Part shown: positions 9,587-20,645 of the stretch, one piece after another
Numbering within the stretch: the first letter of the stretch is position 1
How the letters are laid out: every line of letters starts with the position of its first letter
NCBI RefSeq assembly: GCF_001619955.1
Contig: NZ_LQQO01000015.1
Coordinates: forward strand, 33,201-97,200
Length of the DNA: 64,000 bases
Reading direction: 5' to 3'
Source: Sphingomonas hankookensis
Lineage (GTDB): Bacteria; Pseudomonadota; Alphaproteobacteria; Sphingomonadales; Sphingomonadaceae
Notes under the pieces: model-generated
The model's input: only the letters and a program-made list of their open reading frames with translations
Told to the model about the DNA's origin: nothing
Databases searched by the model: none
Translations under genes and position numbers: made by a program

Positions 9587-10710
9587 GCGCCTGCCTCCAG
9601 AAACCCGCGCATGATCCGGTCGAGTTCGGGTGAATCGAGCAGGAACGCGTCATGGCCGAACGGCGAGGACAGTTCGACGAAGCTGGCCGGCGCCCCGGCG
9701 GCGTTCAGCGCATGGACGATGTTGCGCGACTCGGCGGTCGGATACAGCCAGTCGGTATCGAAACTGACGATGCAGAACCGCGCCTTCGTCGCGCGGAACG
9801 CGTTGGCGAGCACCCCGCCATGCTCCTCCGCCAGGTCAAAATAATCGAGCGCGCGGGTGATGTAGAGATAGCTGTTCGCGTCGAACCGGTCGGTGAACGC
9901 CAGCCCCTGGTGGCGCAGATAGCTTTCGACCTGGAAATCGGCGTCGAAGCCGAAGGTCTTGGCACCCGCCTGTCCATCGGCGCGCGCCTGCAGCTTGCGG
10001 CCGAACTTGGCGGTCAGGCCCGCCTCGGACAGATAGGTGATGTGCGCCGCCATCCGCGCCACCGACAACCCGGCGGCGGGGGGCGATCCGTCGGCATAAT
10101 AGTCGCCGCCGCGCCAGTTGGGATCGGCCATGATCGCCTGTCGCCCGACTTCGTGGAACGCGATATTCTGCGCCGAATGCCGCGCGGTCGACGCGATCAC
10201 GACCACCGCCTCGACCCGGTCGGGCAGGGTCGCGGCCCAGGACAGCGCCTGCATGCCCCCCATCGATCCACCGACCACCGCGCGTAGCCGGTCGATCCCG
10301 AGATGGTCGAGCAGCATCCCCTGCGCGCGCACCATGTCGCGGATGGTCAGCACGGGGAAGCGCATCGCGTAGGGCGCACCGGTCGCAGGGTCGATGCTGG
10401 CGGGACCCGACGATCCCATGCAGCTGCCCAGCACGTTCGAACAGATGACGAAATGCTTGTTGAGGTCGATCGGCTTGCCCGGTCCGACCATGCGCGACCA
10501 CCAGCCCGGCTTGCCGGTGCGCGGATGGGTGGAGGCGACATGCTGGTCGCCGGTCAGCGCGTGGCAGATCAGGATCGCATTGTCGCGCGCCGGCGACAGC
10601 GTGCCATAGGTTTCATAGGCGATGTCGATCGCGGGCAGCGTCGCGCCGCCATCCAGCGCAAGCGGCGTGGAGAGGGTAGCGCGGCGATCGGGACCGAAAC
10701 GGGAATCCAT
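9583..10710 (-). CDS. metX: Homoserine O-acyltransferase (MetX family)
   Basis: 375-residue alpha/beta hydrolase that acylates homoserine in methionine synthesis. It contains [12 protein letters not shown], the nucleophile elbow [12 protein letters not shown] (Ser about residue 149), FDTDWLYP (likely catalytic Asp) and [11 protein letters not shown] (catalytic His). Whether the acyl donor is acetyl- or succinyl-CoA cannot be read with confidence, because both occur in this family. First gene of metXW, divergent from hisC. Confidence 0.94.
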   Translation of the reverse strand: MDSRFGPDRRATLSTPLALDGGATLPAIDIAYETYGTLSPARDNAILICHALTGDQHVASTHPRTGKPGWWSRMVGPGKPIDLNKHFVICSNVLGSCMGSSGPASIDPATGAPYAMRFPVLTIRDMVRAQGMLLDHLGIDRLRAVVGGSMGGMQALSWAATLPDRVEAVVVIASTARHSAQNIAFHEVGRQAIMADPNWRGGDYYADGSPPAAGLSVARMAAHITYLSEAGLTAKFGRKLQARADGQAGAKTFGFDADFQVESYLRHQGLAFTDRFDANSYLYITRALDYFDLAEEHGGVLANAFRATKARFCIVSFDTDWLYPTAESRNIVHALNAAGAPASFVELSSPFGHDAFLLDSPELDRIMRGFLEAGA

Positions 10711-10769
10711 GGCGGTGCGGTAAGCGGGCGGCGCGGCGGGTTCAAGGGTCGGGGCGCGCCACGCACATC

Positions 10770-10796
10770 GTCACCCCGGGCTTGACCCGGGGTGAC
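10770..10796. repeat. REP-type palindrome in the metX-hisC intergenic region
   Basis: Near-perfect palindrome: gtcaccccggg, a short cttga-type centre, then cccggggtgac. The same unit recurs at 28412-28447, 31553-31590 and 49541-49575, always outside genes. Dispersed repeat. Confidence 0.8.
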
Positions 10797-10878
10797 GTAG
10801 GAATATGGGGCCACCGGCACCACCCCACTTGCCCCAAAACCTTGCGTTACGCGGCTGCATTTGCCACTGCCCGGACCC

Positions 10879-11973
10879 ATGAACGCGCCTGCTCCCAAGC
10901 CATGGATCCTCGACATCGCCCCCTATGTCCCCGGCCGGTCCAAGACCGATGACGGGCGGCAGGTGGCGAAGCTGTCGTCGAACGAAAATCCGCTCGGCAC
11001 CTCGCCGCATGCCCGCGCCGCCTTTGCGACCGCGGACCGCAGCCTCGAACGCTATCCCGACCCTGCCGCCGCCGATCTGCGGGTGGCGATCGGGCAGGCG
11101 CATGGGCTGGATCCGGCGCGGATCATCTATGGCACCGGGTCGGACGAGGTGCTGCATCTTGCCGCCGGGGCCTATGCGGGGCAGGGCGACGAGGTGATCT
11201 TCGTCCGCTACGGCTTTGCGGTCTATGAGATCGCCACGCGGCGGGTCGGCGCGACGCCGGTGATCGCCCCGGACAAGGACTATGCGACCGACGTCGATGC
11301 GATCCTGTCCTGCGTGACCGAGCGGACGCGCGTCGTGTTCGTCGCCAATCCGAACAATCCGACCGGCACCTATGCCGCGCGCAGCGAGATTGCGCGGCTG
11401 CACGCCGGGCTGCCGTCGCACGTGCTGCTGGTACTCGATCAGGCCTATGCCGAATATCTGGAGCCGGCGGAGGACGATCACGGCCTCGAACTCGCCAAGA
11501 CCCAGCCGAACGTGCTGGTGACCCGGACCTTTTCGAAGATTCACGGCCTTGCCGCCGAGCGGATCGGCTGGGGCTATGGTTCGGCGGAGGCGATCGATGC
11601 GATGCACCGCATCCGCGCGCCGTTCAACGTGACCACCGCCGGGCAGCAGGCGGCGATCGCCGCGATCCGCGACAAGGGTTTCGTCGAGGCGAGCCGCGCG
11701 CACAACCGCCAGTGGCGCACCTGGTTCGAGGGTGAGATCGCGGCACTGGGCAATGCGGGCCTGCGCGCCGTGCCGTCCAAGGCCAATTTCGTGCTGGTCC
11801 TGTTCGACGGGCCGGTGAGCGCGGGCGATGCGTATCAGGCGCTGATGGGCCGGGGCTATATCGTGCGCTGGCTGCCGGGACAGGGCCTTGCCAACGGCCT
11901 GCGCATCTCGATCGGCACCGAGGCGGAGGTGCGCGGGATCGCCGCCGCGCTGCGCGAGATCGTGGGCGGCTGA
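10879..11973 (+). CDS. hisC: Histidinol-phosphate / aromatic aminotransferase
   Basis: 364-residue PLP-dependent class-II aminotransferase. Motifs: [34 protein letters not shown], the PLP-binding lysine in [17 protein letters not shown] (about K220), and GLRISIGT at the C-terminus. It directly precedes a prephenate/arogenate dehydrogenase gene (tyrC) with a 1-bp TGATG overlap. It may therefore serve mainly as the phenylpyruvate/prephenate aminotransferase in Tyr/Phe synthesis, rather than or in addition to histidine synthesis. The upstream TTG at 10861 was rejected in favour of the ATG. Confidence 0.92.
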   Translation: MNAPAPKPWILDIAPYVPGRSKTDDGRQVAKLSSNENPLGTSPHARAAFATADRSLERYPDPAAADLRVAIGQAHGLDPARIIYGTGSDEVLHLAAGAYAGQGDEVIFVRYGFAVYEIATRRVGATPVIAPDKDYATDVDAILSCVTERTRVVFVANPNNPTGTYAARSEIARLHAGLPSHVLLVLDQAYAEYLEPAEDDHGLELAKTQPNVLVTRTFSKIHGLAAERIGWGYGSAEAIDAMHRIRAPFNVTTAGQQAAIAAIRDKGFVEASRAHNRQWRTWFEGEIAALGNAGLRAVPSKANFVLVLFDGPVSAGDAYQALMGRGYIVRWLPGQGLANGLRISIGTEAEVRGIAAALREIVGG

Positions 11974-12881
11974 TGCTGCCTTTCTCCCGCGTCGCCATCA
12001 TCGGGCTGGGGCTGATCGGGTCGTCGATCGCGCGGGCGGTCCGTGCCGAGATGCCGACGGTGCGGCTGACCGGGCATGATGCGTCGGCCGAGGCGCGCGA
12101 GCAGGTGCGCGCGCTCGGACTCGTCGACGATTGTACCGACCATGCCGGTGCGGCGGTGATCGATGCCGATCTGGTCATCCTGTGCGTGCCGGTGGGCGCA
12201 ATCGGGGCGGTCGCCGCGGAGATTGCCGATGATCTGCCGGCAGGCGTGATCGTCAGCGATGTCGGGTCGAGCAAGGCCGGGGTCGCCACTGCCTTCGCCG
12301 AAGCGCTGCCGGGCGTGACGGTGGTGCCGGCGCATCCGGTGGCGGGGACCGAGCGCAGCGGGCCGGACGCGGGCTTCGCGACCCTGTTCAAGGGGCGCTG
12401 GTGCATCCTGACCCCGGCGGCCGATGCCGATCCGATGGCGGTCGAGCGCGTCGGTGAGTTCTGGCGGCGGCTGGGTGCCGAGATCGACACGATGGACGCG
12501 CAGCATCACGACCTGGTGCTGGCGGTGACCAGCCATCTGCCGCACCTGATCGCCTATACCATCGTCGGCACCGCATCCGACCTGGAGGCGGTGACGCAGA
12601 GCGAGGTCATCAAATATTCGGCGGGCGGCTTCCGCGACTTCACCCGTATCGCCGCGTCGGACCCGACGATGTGGCGCGACGTGTTCCTGGCGAACAAGGA
12701 TGCGGTGCTGGCGATGCTCCAGCGCTTCTCGGAAGACCTGTCGGCGCTGCAACGCGCGATCCGGTGGGACAAGGGCGACGAGCTGTTCGACCTGTTCACC
12801 CGGACCCGGGCGATCCGGCGGTCGATCGTCGAACAGGGGCAGGACGACGCCCGCGAGGATTTCGGGCGGAGCCACGGGTAG
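11973..12881 (+). CDS. tyrC: Prephenate/arogenate dehydrogenase
   Basis: 302-residue NAD(P)-dependent enzyme of tyrosine synthesis. It has the Rossmann motif VAIIGLGLIGSSIA at residues 7-20, ILCVPVGAIG, VSDVGSSKAGV, the substrate-site VVPAHPVAGTERSGP and the helical segment AVTSHLPHLIAY. It is coupled to hisC by TGATG. Prephenate versus arogenate preference cannot be decided from sequence alone. Confidence 0.93.
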   Translation: MLPFSRVAIIGLGLIGSSIARAVRAEMPTVRLTGHDASAEAREQVRALGLVDDCTDHAGAAVIDADLVILCVPVGAIGAVAAEIADDLPAGVIVSDVGSSKAGVATAFAEALPGVTVVPAHPVAGTERSGPDAGFATLFKGRWCILTPAADADPMAVERVGEFWRRLGAEIDTMDAQHHDLVLAVTSHLPHLIAYTIVGTASDLEAVTQSEVIKYSAGGFRDFTRIAASDPTMWRDVFLANKDAVLAMLQRFSEDLSALQRAIRWDKGDELFDLFTRTRAIRRSIVEQGQDDAREDFGRSHG

Positions 12882-12910
12882 GGGCGTTCGTCTCCCCACG
12901 TACCAAGAAC

Positions 12911-12992
12911 GTCACCCCAGCGCAGGCTGGGGTCTCCTCGTGGCGGTCGATCCGCCAACCAACAGGGAGACCCCAGCCTGCGCTGGGGTGAC
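12911..12992. repeat. Paired inverted REP repeat downstream of tyrC
   Basis: Two inverted copies of a unit reading gtcaccccagcgcaggctgg on the + strand, with gagaccccagcctgcgctgg as its partner. About 25 bp lie between the two copies. They sit between the convergent tyrC and hydrolase genes and could act as a bidirectional transcription stop. Related units occur at about 32970-33045 and 36940-36970. Confidence 0.75.
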
Positions 12993-13009
12993 GCTCTTGG
13001 CTTGAGCCG

Positions 13010-14938
13010 TTACTTCGCCTCCACCACCGGCAGCCATACCGCGCTCGGGCTGCTGCCGCCGCGTTCGATCGTTACCGTCGCCTTCTTGTACGCATCCTTG
13101 GGCGCGGTGAAGATGTTCGGGACATAGGTCTGCGGGTTGCGGTCGTAGAGCGGGAACAGCGACGACTGGACCTGGACCATGATGCGGTGGCCCGGCTGGA
13201 ACACATGGTTCACGGTCGGCAGCCGGAAGCGATAGCGCTGCGTCTTGTTCGCCGGGATCGCCGAGGGCTTGGCGAAGTCGTTGCGGTAGCGGCCGCGGAA
13301 GATGTCGAGGCTGATCGGCAGCTGATATCCGCCCATCGCCGGCTGACCGGGCACGACGTCGGGATAGACGTCGATCACCTTCACCACGAAATCGCCGTCG
13401 GTGCCGGTCGTCCTGGCAAAGATATCGGCGATCGGCGCGCCGGCGACCTTGACCGGCTGCGTGAGCACCGGCGTCTGGTAGGTCATGACGTCGGTGCGGC
13501 CGTCGACATGGCGCTGGTCGCTGACCAGCCACGCCTTCCACCGGCCGTCATCGAAATTGACCGGACGCGACAGGTGCGGGACGGGCTTGGCAGGGTCGGA
13601 GACATAGCTGTCGCCACCGGCCTTGGCCGCGGTGAAGCCGAGGTCGCCGTCCGCGCCGAGATAGATGGGTTTCAGCGGTGCGGCGCAGCCCTTCGCGCAG
13701 GACAGCGGCCACTGGGGCAGTTCGTCCCAGTGATTCTCGCCGGTGTTGTAGATCAGCGCCTGGGGCGGGGTGAAGGCGGGGCGGCCGTCGCGCAGATACT
13801 GGTCGAAGAACGGGAACAGATACTTCTCGCGCCATTGGAGCGCGGTGTCGCCGTTGAACTTCAGGTCGCCGAGCGTCGAGCCGTCGTAATTCGCGCCGCT
13901 GTGGCGCCACGGCCCCATGACGAGGAAGTTATTGCCGCCCTTGCCCTTGGCCTTCAGCGCTTCCCAGGCGGTGATGGCGCCGTACATGTCCTCCTGATCC
14001 CACAGCCCCTGTTCCCACATCGTGGGGACGTTGGAGGGGTTGGCGGCGATCAGCTTGTCGAGCGCCTGTCCCTGCCAATAGGCGTCGTAGGACGGGTGGG
14101 CGACGAAGCGCTGCCAGAAGGGGAGCTGGGCATAGCCCGACGCCTTGGCCCAGTCGTTCGCGGACCCGACGTTCCGGAACTGGTCGTAATCGTCATAGGT
14201 GGTGGAGGGCGGCGAGGCGCCGGGGCCCTTGTAGCCCGTCTGGCTGCCGATCCAGCCGATATTGGCGAGGCGGAACGCGCCGTAATGGAACCAGTCGTCG
14301 CCCATCCAGCCGTCGATCATCGGGCTTTCCGGCGCCGCGACCTTGAGCGCGGGATGCGGGTTCAGCAGCGCCATGACGACGGTGAATCCTTCGTACGACG
14401 ACCCCAGCATGCCGACCCGGCCGTTGCTTTCGGGCAGGTTCGCCTTGTTCACCAGCCAGTCGATCGTGTCATAGGCGTCGGTGACGTGATCGACATTGGT
14501 CGGGTTCAGGGGGCCACGCACCGGGCGGGTGACGACATAATCGCCCTCCGACCCGTATTTGCCGCGAATGTCCTGGAACACGCGGATATAGCCGGCGCGG
14601 GTGAAGACCTCGTCGCCCTGCGGCAGCGTCGCGACATAGCTGGTGCTGTCGGCGCGCGCGACGCGGCCCGACGCGTTGTAGGGGGTGCGGGTCAGCAGGA
14701 TCGGGGCGTTCGCCGCGCCCTTCGGGATCATGATGACCGTGTGCAGCTTCACCCCGTCGCGCATCGGGATCATCACTTCGCGCTTCACATAGTCGTATTT
14801 GTCGGTCGGCGGCACGAACTTCGCCGGGATGTCGCCGTTCGGCGGCCAGATGTCGGGACCGGGCTTCGCCGTCTGGGCGGCGAGGGTCGAGGCGCCGAGC
14901 GCGAGGGTGCAGGCGAGAAGCAGCGGGCGAATTCGCAT
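13010..14938 (-). CDS. Secreted CocE/NonD-family hydrolase (alpha-amino acid ester hydrolase-like)
   Basis: 642 residues with a Sec signal peptide (MRIRPLLLACTLALGASTLA). The X-Pro dipeptidyl-peptidase S15-type alpha/beta-hydrolase domain has VFQDIRGKYGSEGDY, the nucleophile elbow LGSSYEGF (GxSYxG, Ser about 181) and GPWRHSG containing the likely catalytic His. A C-terminal jelly-roll domain follows (about residues 430-640). The family includes alpha-amino acid ester and beta-lactam acylases and peptidases acting on esters or amides in the periplasm. The specific substrate is not predictable here. Confidence 0.9.
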   Translation of the reverse strand: MRIRPLLLACTLALGASTLAAQTAKPGPDIWPPNGDIPAKFVPPTDKYDYVKREVMIPMRDGVKLHTVIMIPKGAANAPILLTRTPYNASGRVARADSTSYVATLPQGDEVFTRAGYIRVFQDIRGKYGSEGDYVVTRPVRGPLNPTNVDHVTDAYDTIDWLVNKANLPESNGRVGMLGSSYEGFTVVMALLNPHPALKVAAPESPMIDGWMGDDWFHYGAFRLANIGWIGSQTGYKGPGASPPSTTYDDYDQFRNVGSANDWAKASGYAQLPFWQRFVAHPSYDAYWQGQALDKLIAANPSNVPTMWEQGLWDQEDMYGAITAWEALKAKGKGGNNFLVMGPWRHSGANYDGSTLGDLKFNGDTALQWREKYLFPFFDQYLRDGRPAFTPPQALIYNTGENHWDELPQWPLSCAKGCAAPLKPIYLGADGDLGFTAAKAGGDSYVSDPAKPVPHLSRPVNFDDGRWKAWLVSDQRHVDGRTDVMTYQTPVLTQPVKVAGAPIADIFARTTGTDGDFVVKVIDVYPDVVPGQPAMGGYQLPISLDIFRGRYRNDFAKPSAIPANKTQRYRFRLPTVNHVFQPGHRIMVQVQSSLFPLYDRNPQTYVPNIFTAPKDAYKKATVTIERGGSSPSAVWLPVVEAK

Positions 14939-15141
14939 GGGAACAAGGGACTCCTGACCGTGTCGCCGGGCGGCGATGCGATGATGTTACATCGTTCGGC
15001 GGAGTGTCAGGGAAGTCAATATGGGCGACGTGGATATCGGCACGATCGGCCCAAAGTTCACTAAGTTCACACTAGTGACGGCTTCGCGCACGCATGTGCC
15101 GACCGGTGGCGAAGCGATCGCTCCGCCACCGGTCAGGTCGT

Positions 15142-17103
<1,962 letters not shown>

Positions 17104-17172
17104 GCGGACGTACTACCTCTCAGTGCACCCAAGATAGGCGAGGCGAGGTTAATGGCAATGGAACAACGTCGA

Positions 17173-18300
17173 TCAGTCTGATCGGCGCGGTGGAGCGGGG
17201 CGAAAGTGCCAGATTCCGCCTTTTGCCGAGGCCAGAACGCCGGATTGCGTCGCTTTTTTGCCCGACTCGAGCGCGGTCAGCAGCGATTCGATGTTGGCGG
17301 CGTCGGACCAGGGGCCTTCGGTGATCCCGTCGATCCGGCGAACGTCGCCGATGGCGCGGCGGGCGATTCGGCGGCGCAGCTCGCGGGGCAGGTCGGTCAT
17401 GTCGAGGCGGTGTTCGCCAGCGTCGGCATCGCGGCGGCGGGTGCGCCACAGCCAGTCGACGGTTTCGGTGAGCGTCGCATCGACCTCGCGGCAATGGGCT
17501 GCGCTGGCGGCGAGGGCGAGTGGGTCGAGGTGCCCGGCGGCAAGCAGCGCGCGGACGGCGGTGCGGTCGTGGCGCGGGTCGGTGTTCGAGGGGTCGTCGA
17601 TGAAGGGGAGGTCGGCGGCGAGGGCACGCAGTTCGGCGCGGCGCCAGGTGAGGAGGGGGCGGAGGATGGGGAGGCGTCGTTCCCCCTCGCGGTTGCGTCC
17701 CCGCGGACGCGGGGACCCAGAGCGGCATGTCGCACCGGTTGCGTCCTGTCGCCCTGGCCCCCCGCCTGCGCGGGGGTACGCTTCTTGCCGGGATGATGCC
17801 CTCCAGCGATCGGCGTCGAACTCCCACCGCGGGCGGATGCCGGCGAGGCCCGCCGGGCCGGAAGCGCGGGCGGCGCGCATCAGGAAGGTTTCGGCCTGGT
17901 CGTCGGCATGGTGCGCGGTGGCGAGCGCGGACGCGCTGGCGGCGAGCGCCCAGCCGCCGAGCAGGGCGTAGCGGGCGTGGCGCGCCTGCGCCTGGATGCT
18001 GGCGCCTGCTGGCGGCGTAGCCGGGGCGAGGGTGGCGTGGGGGATGGCGTGGGTGTGGCACCAGTCGGCGACCATCGCGGCTTCCTGCGCCGAGGCGGGG
18101 CGGAGGCGGTGGTCGACGGTGGCGGCGATCACGCTGCCGGGGAAGGCGGTCGCGGCGAGGGCGAGGAGCGCCATCGAGTCGGGTCCGCCGGAGACGGCGA
18201 TGGCCAGCGGGCGGTCGGGGGTCGGCGGCGGGGTCAGCGCCGTCAGGTCGCGGGTGAAGCGGGTGAGGGTTTCGGGGAGGAGGGTCATGGAATGCGGCAT
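17173..18300 (-). CDS. tilS: tRNA(Ile)-lysidine synthase
   Basis: About 375 residues. TilS adds lysine to C34 of tRNA-Ile(CAU) using ATP. The PP-loop SGGPDSMALLAL is at about residues 37-48, with VDHRLRPAS, ATAHHADDQAETFLMRAARASG and the LPILRPLL segment typical of the family. Residues of roughly 175-203 (YPRAGGGPG...) are encoded by a REP doublet inserted in frame (17695-17779), an unusual insertion in the loop before LPILRPLL. Start uncertain: ATG at 18300 or 18288. The longer frame to 18441 runs into repeat DNA. Confidence 0.92.
   Translation of the reverse strand: MPHSMTLLPETLTRFTRDLTALTPPPTPDRPLAIAVSGGPDSMALLALAATAFPGSVIAATVDHRLRPASAQEAAMVADWCHTHAIPHATLAPATPPAGASIQAQARHARYALLGGWALAASASALATAHHADDQAETFLMRAARASGPAGLAGIRPRWEFDADRWRASSRQEAYPRAGGGPGRQDATGATCRSGSPRPRGRNREGERRLPILRPLLTWRRAELRALAADLPFIDDPSNTDPRHDRTAVRALLAAGHLDPLALAASAAHCREVDATLTETVDWLWRTRRRDADAGEHRLDMTDLPRELRRRIARRAIGDVRRIDGITEGPWSDAANIESLLTALESGKKATQSGVLASAKGGIWHFRPAPPRRSD
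17695..17779. repeat. REPIN (inverted REP doublet) inside the tilS coding region
   Basis: Two inverted GC-rich palindromic units (17695-17720, tccccgcggacgcgggga type; 17754-17779, cccccgcctgcgcgggggta type) are separated by about 33 bp. The same doublet architecture occurs at 23005-23090, 31620-31758, 36430-36910 and 57530-57612, all intergenic. Here it is translated as part of TilS without breaking the frame. Confidence 0.85.
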
Positions 18301-18344
18301 GGTTGACGTGAATCGGACTGCGGCATGGGTTCCTTCCCCTAGTC

Positions 18345-18549
18345 CCCCGTTTGCTTCGAGCGCAGGTTCGAGCCTGTCGAGAACTGAAGTCGAGAAGGGG
18401 CTGCCCCGACCACCGGGTTCTCGACGGACGCTTCTCGACAAGCTCGAAGCTGCTCGAACCGAACGGGTGGGTATGGACTCCGTTCGTCCTGAGTAAGGGC
18501 TGAGCGTAGTCGAAGACCTGTATCGACAGGCTCAGCAGCTACTCAGGAC
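18345..18549. repeat. Dispersed tcgag-rich repeat pair and adjacent hairpin
   Basis: 18345-18465 carries ttcgagcctgtcgagaa and its inverted partner ttctcgacaagctcgaa. The same pair is found at 28491-28612 and, in swapped order, at 31348-31525. Next to it, a perfect 10-bp inverted repeat (GTCCTGAGTA at 18486-18495, TACTCAGGAC at 18540-18549) encloses tcgaag-containing sequence. This fills the tilS-cpoB gap; no gene is seen there. Confidence 0.75.
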
Positions 18550-18578
18550 AAGCGGGGGCGGCAGCGAAGGTAGGCCGC

Positions 18579-19568
18579 TTACGCCGCGCACTTGTTCGCC
18601 GCCCGCCCCTTCGCCACGTCCGCCTTCATCGCACCCGAAATCTTGTCGCCATAGACGTCGGTCAGTTCGCCATAGACGTCGCAGGCTTCCTTGGTCTTCT
18701 TCAGCCTGGTCAGCGCATCCGCAAGATAGAACAGACTGTCGGGCGCGCGTTCACCGTCGGGCATGTTCTTGTAGTTATCGTAGAATTCGCGGCTGGCGAG
18801 GCTGGGTTTGCCGTCGTCGAGATAGGACCGGCCGATCAGGTTCTGGGCATAGCTGGCGCGGCGGTGTTTCGGGTATTTCGCGACGACCGGGCGCAGGGCG
18901 GCAATGGCTTCGGGATAGAGTTTCGCGCTCCACAGGCGGAAGCCGTAGAGATAACCGTCGTCGGCCGCGTCGCCGGTGGCGGGCTTGTCGATCGCGGCGA
19001 TGCGGGCGGCGCGCGCCGGGTCGGCGGTGGCGGCCGGTGCGGTGACGGCGGGCGGGCGGACGGTGGTGCCGCCGAGCGTGCCGCCGCCATTGCCCGGACC
19101 GCGCGTCGCGGGGGCGGCGGTGTCGGTCGAGGTGTCGCCCGAGGCGGCGACCGCGCCCGGAGTGGCGGGGGCGATGGCGGGCGCGCCGGCCGATTCCAGT
19201 GCCTTCAGCTTCGCATCGGTCGCGGACTTGTATGCCTCGAACGCCGATTCGAGCTGGCGCAGCTTGTATTGCGCCTGTTCGAGCTGGCCGGTCAGCGACT
19301 GCTGCTGCGATTCGAGCGCGTCGACCCGCGAGGTCAGCGTGGCGAGCGGGCCGCTCGACGGGCTACCGGGAATTTCGGTCGGCTGGGTCGGTGCGGTGAT
19401 CTGCGGTTCGACCTGGTTGGGGGCGCCGCCCGAAAAGACTTTCCGCTGCACGGCGCGCATCTCGCGCTCCAGCTTGTTGACGCGCGGTTCGATCTGGCTG
19501 GTGGTCTGGGCGGTCGCCGGCCATGCGGCGAGCAGGGCGAGAAGCGGCAGGGCTTTGAAATGGCGCAT
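18579..19568 (-). CDS. cpoB: Cell division coordinator CpoB / YbgF-like periplasmic TPR protein
   Basis: 329-residue secreted protein. Order: signal peptide (MRHFKALPLLALLAAWPATA), a coiled coil from about residues 25-45 and again 75-125 (TrimerA-like), an Ala/Thr/Pro linker, and C-terminal TPR repeats with ILGRSY-type motifs (AQNLIGRSYLDDGKPSLA). CpoB works with the Tol-Pal system to coordinate outer-membrane constriction with peptidoglycan synthesis. Start at 19568 is supported by gggggag five bases upstream; the longer frame to 19631 is untranslated leader. Upstream of tilS-ftsH, as usual in the group. Confidence 0.9.
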   Translation of the reverse strand: MRHFKALPLLALLAAWPATAQTTSQIEPRVNKLEREMRAVQRKVFSGGAPNQVEPQITAPTQPTEIPGSPSSGPLATLTSRVDALESQQQSLTGQLEQAQYKLRQLESAFEAYKSATDAKLKALESAGAPAIAPATPGAVAASGDTSTDTAAPATRGPGNGGGTLGGTTVRPPAVTAPAATADPARAARIAAIDKPATGDAADDGYLYGFRLWSAKLYPEAIAALRPVVAKYPKHRRASYAQNLIGRSYLDDGKPSLASREFYDNYKNMPDGERAPDSLFYLADALTRLKKTKEACDVYGELTDVYGDKISGAMKADVAKGRAANKCAA

Positions 19569-19633
19569 GAAAACTCCCCCCGGAGCAGGTTGGACGGGCC
19601 GCTGGAAACTAGGCAGGCGAGCTGTCGCCACGC

Positions 19634-20458
19634 TTAACCGGCGGGTGACGGCGTCGGCGTGGGACTGGCCGCGCCACGGTTGCGCAGCGCTTCGGCACTC
19701 AGCGCGACGGTGACCGGGCGTTCGCCGGTGCCGAGCGGTGGCACGTTCGATCCGTTGACGGTGACGGTCAGCAGGTCGGGACGGCCGGTGCGGATCTGCG
19801 GGTTCTTGGCGGTCATCGGCACGTCGTAGCGATCGCCCTCCTTCATCTCCTTGTTCACCAGCGTGCCGGTGTCGTCGAAGATGCGGACCCAGGTGGTGCC
19901 GGTGGCGGTCAGCGTCACCTGTCCACCGCCCGCCGGGACCGGCGGGGCGACGGGGGCGGTGCCGCCGGTCGCGGGCGTGGCGGTCGGCGGCAACATGCCG
20001 AGGTCGCCGGCGACGGTCGCCTGCGGATTGGCCGGTTCGTCGCGGCGGAACAGCGAGGTGCCGAAATACAGGCCGACGCCCAGCAGCAGGACGATGGCGA
20101 TCACCGCGGCGATCACGACGACGCTGGGCGAGGGGCCACGGCGCATGTCGATCGGTTCGAGGTCCTGGAGCGGTTCGGGGCGCTGGTAATTGGCGGCCAG
20201 TTCGGCACGCAGCGCGCGCGCGACCTCCGTCTCGTCCACGCCGACCGCGCGGGCATAGGCACGGCCGAAGCCCATCGCATAGGTGATCGACGGCAGCGCC
20301 TGAAACTTGCCGTCCTCGACCGCTTCGAGGTGGCGCAGCGGAATCCGCGTGCGCTGCGCGACGTCCGACAGGGTCAGGCCCTGCGCCTCGCGTGCCGAAC
20401 GCAGCATCATGCCCGCCGTGCGTGGCGCGCCCGTGGTGCTGTCGCCGTCCATCATCAC
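19634..20458 (-). CDS. RodZ-like helix-turn-helix membrane protein (DUF4115)
   Basis: 274 residues. An N-terminal Cro/XRE-like HTH (about residues 17-75; LRSAREAQGLTLSDVAQRT, RHLEAVEDGKF) is followed by a single transmembrane segment (about 112-134), a Pro/Ala-rich linker and a C-terminal periplasmic domain of the DUF4115 type (TWVRIFDDTGTLVNKEMKEGD). This is the architecture of RodZ, which links MreB to the cell envelope. It lies between ptsP and cpoB on the same strand. Confidence 0.87.
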   Translation of the reverse strand: MMMDGDSTTGAPRTAGMMLRSAREAQGLTLSDVAQRTRIPLRHLEAVEDGKFQALPSITYAMGFGRAYARAVGVDETEVARALRAELAANYQRPEPLQDLEPIDMRRGPSPSVVVIAAVIAIVLLLGVGLYFGTSLFRRDEPANPQATVAGDLGMLPPTATPATGGTAPVAPPVPAGGGQVTLTATGTTWVRIFDDTGTLVNKEMKEGDRYDVPMTAKNPQIRTGRPDLLTVTVNGSNVPPLGTGERPVTVALSAEALRNRGAASPTPTPSPAG

Positions 20459-20584
20459 TACCCTTCCAACCCGCTGATCGTCCGCCCCCGGTCCATGGGC
20501 GGTTTCGGCCAGCGCAGGGCGGCTGTCAACGCCGGAGCGGGCGGATGGCGGGGAATTGGGGTGGGGGCAGTGCGTTTGGGGCAG

Positions 20585-20645
20585 GCCCCTCCACCACCGG
20601 CTTCGCCGGCGGTCCCCCTCCCCGCGGAGCGGGGAGGAGCTTTTA
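20585..20645. repeat. GC-rich hairpin repeats downstream of ptsP
   Basis: Short inverted repeats caccggcttcgccggcggt and ctccccgcggagcggggag lie in the 184 bp between ptsP and the RodZ-like gene, one arm ending at the ptsP stop. They are typical dispersed REP units. On the minus strand they lack a following T run, so I do not call them a terminator. Confidence 0.55.

Noticed and set aside
10711..10860. SAM riboswitch in the metX leader
   Set aside because: I could not recognise the SAM-II or SAM-V conserved core by eye; only a REP palindrome is evident. A covariance-model search would be needed to exclude it.
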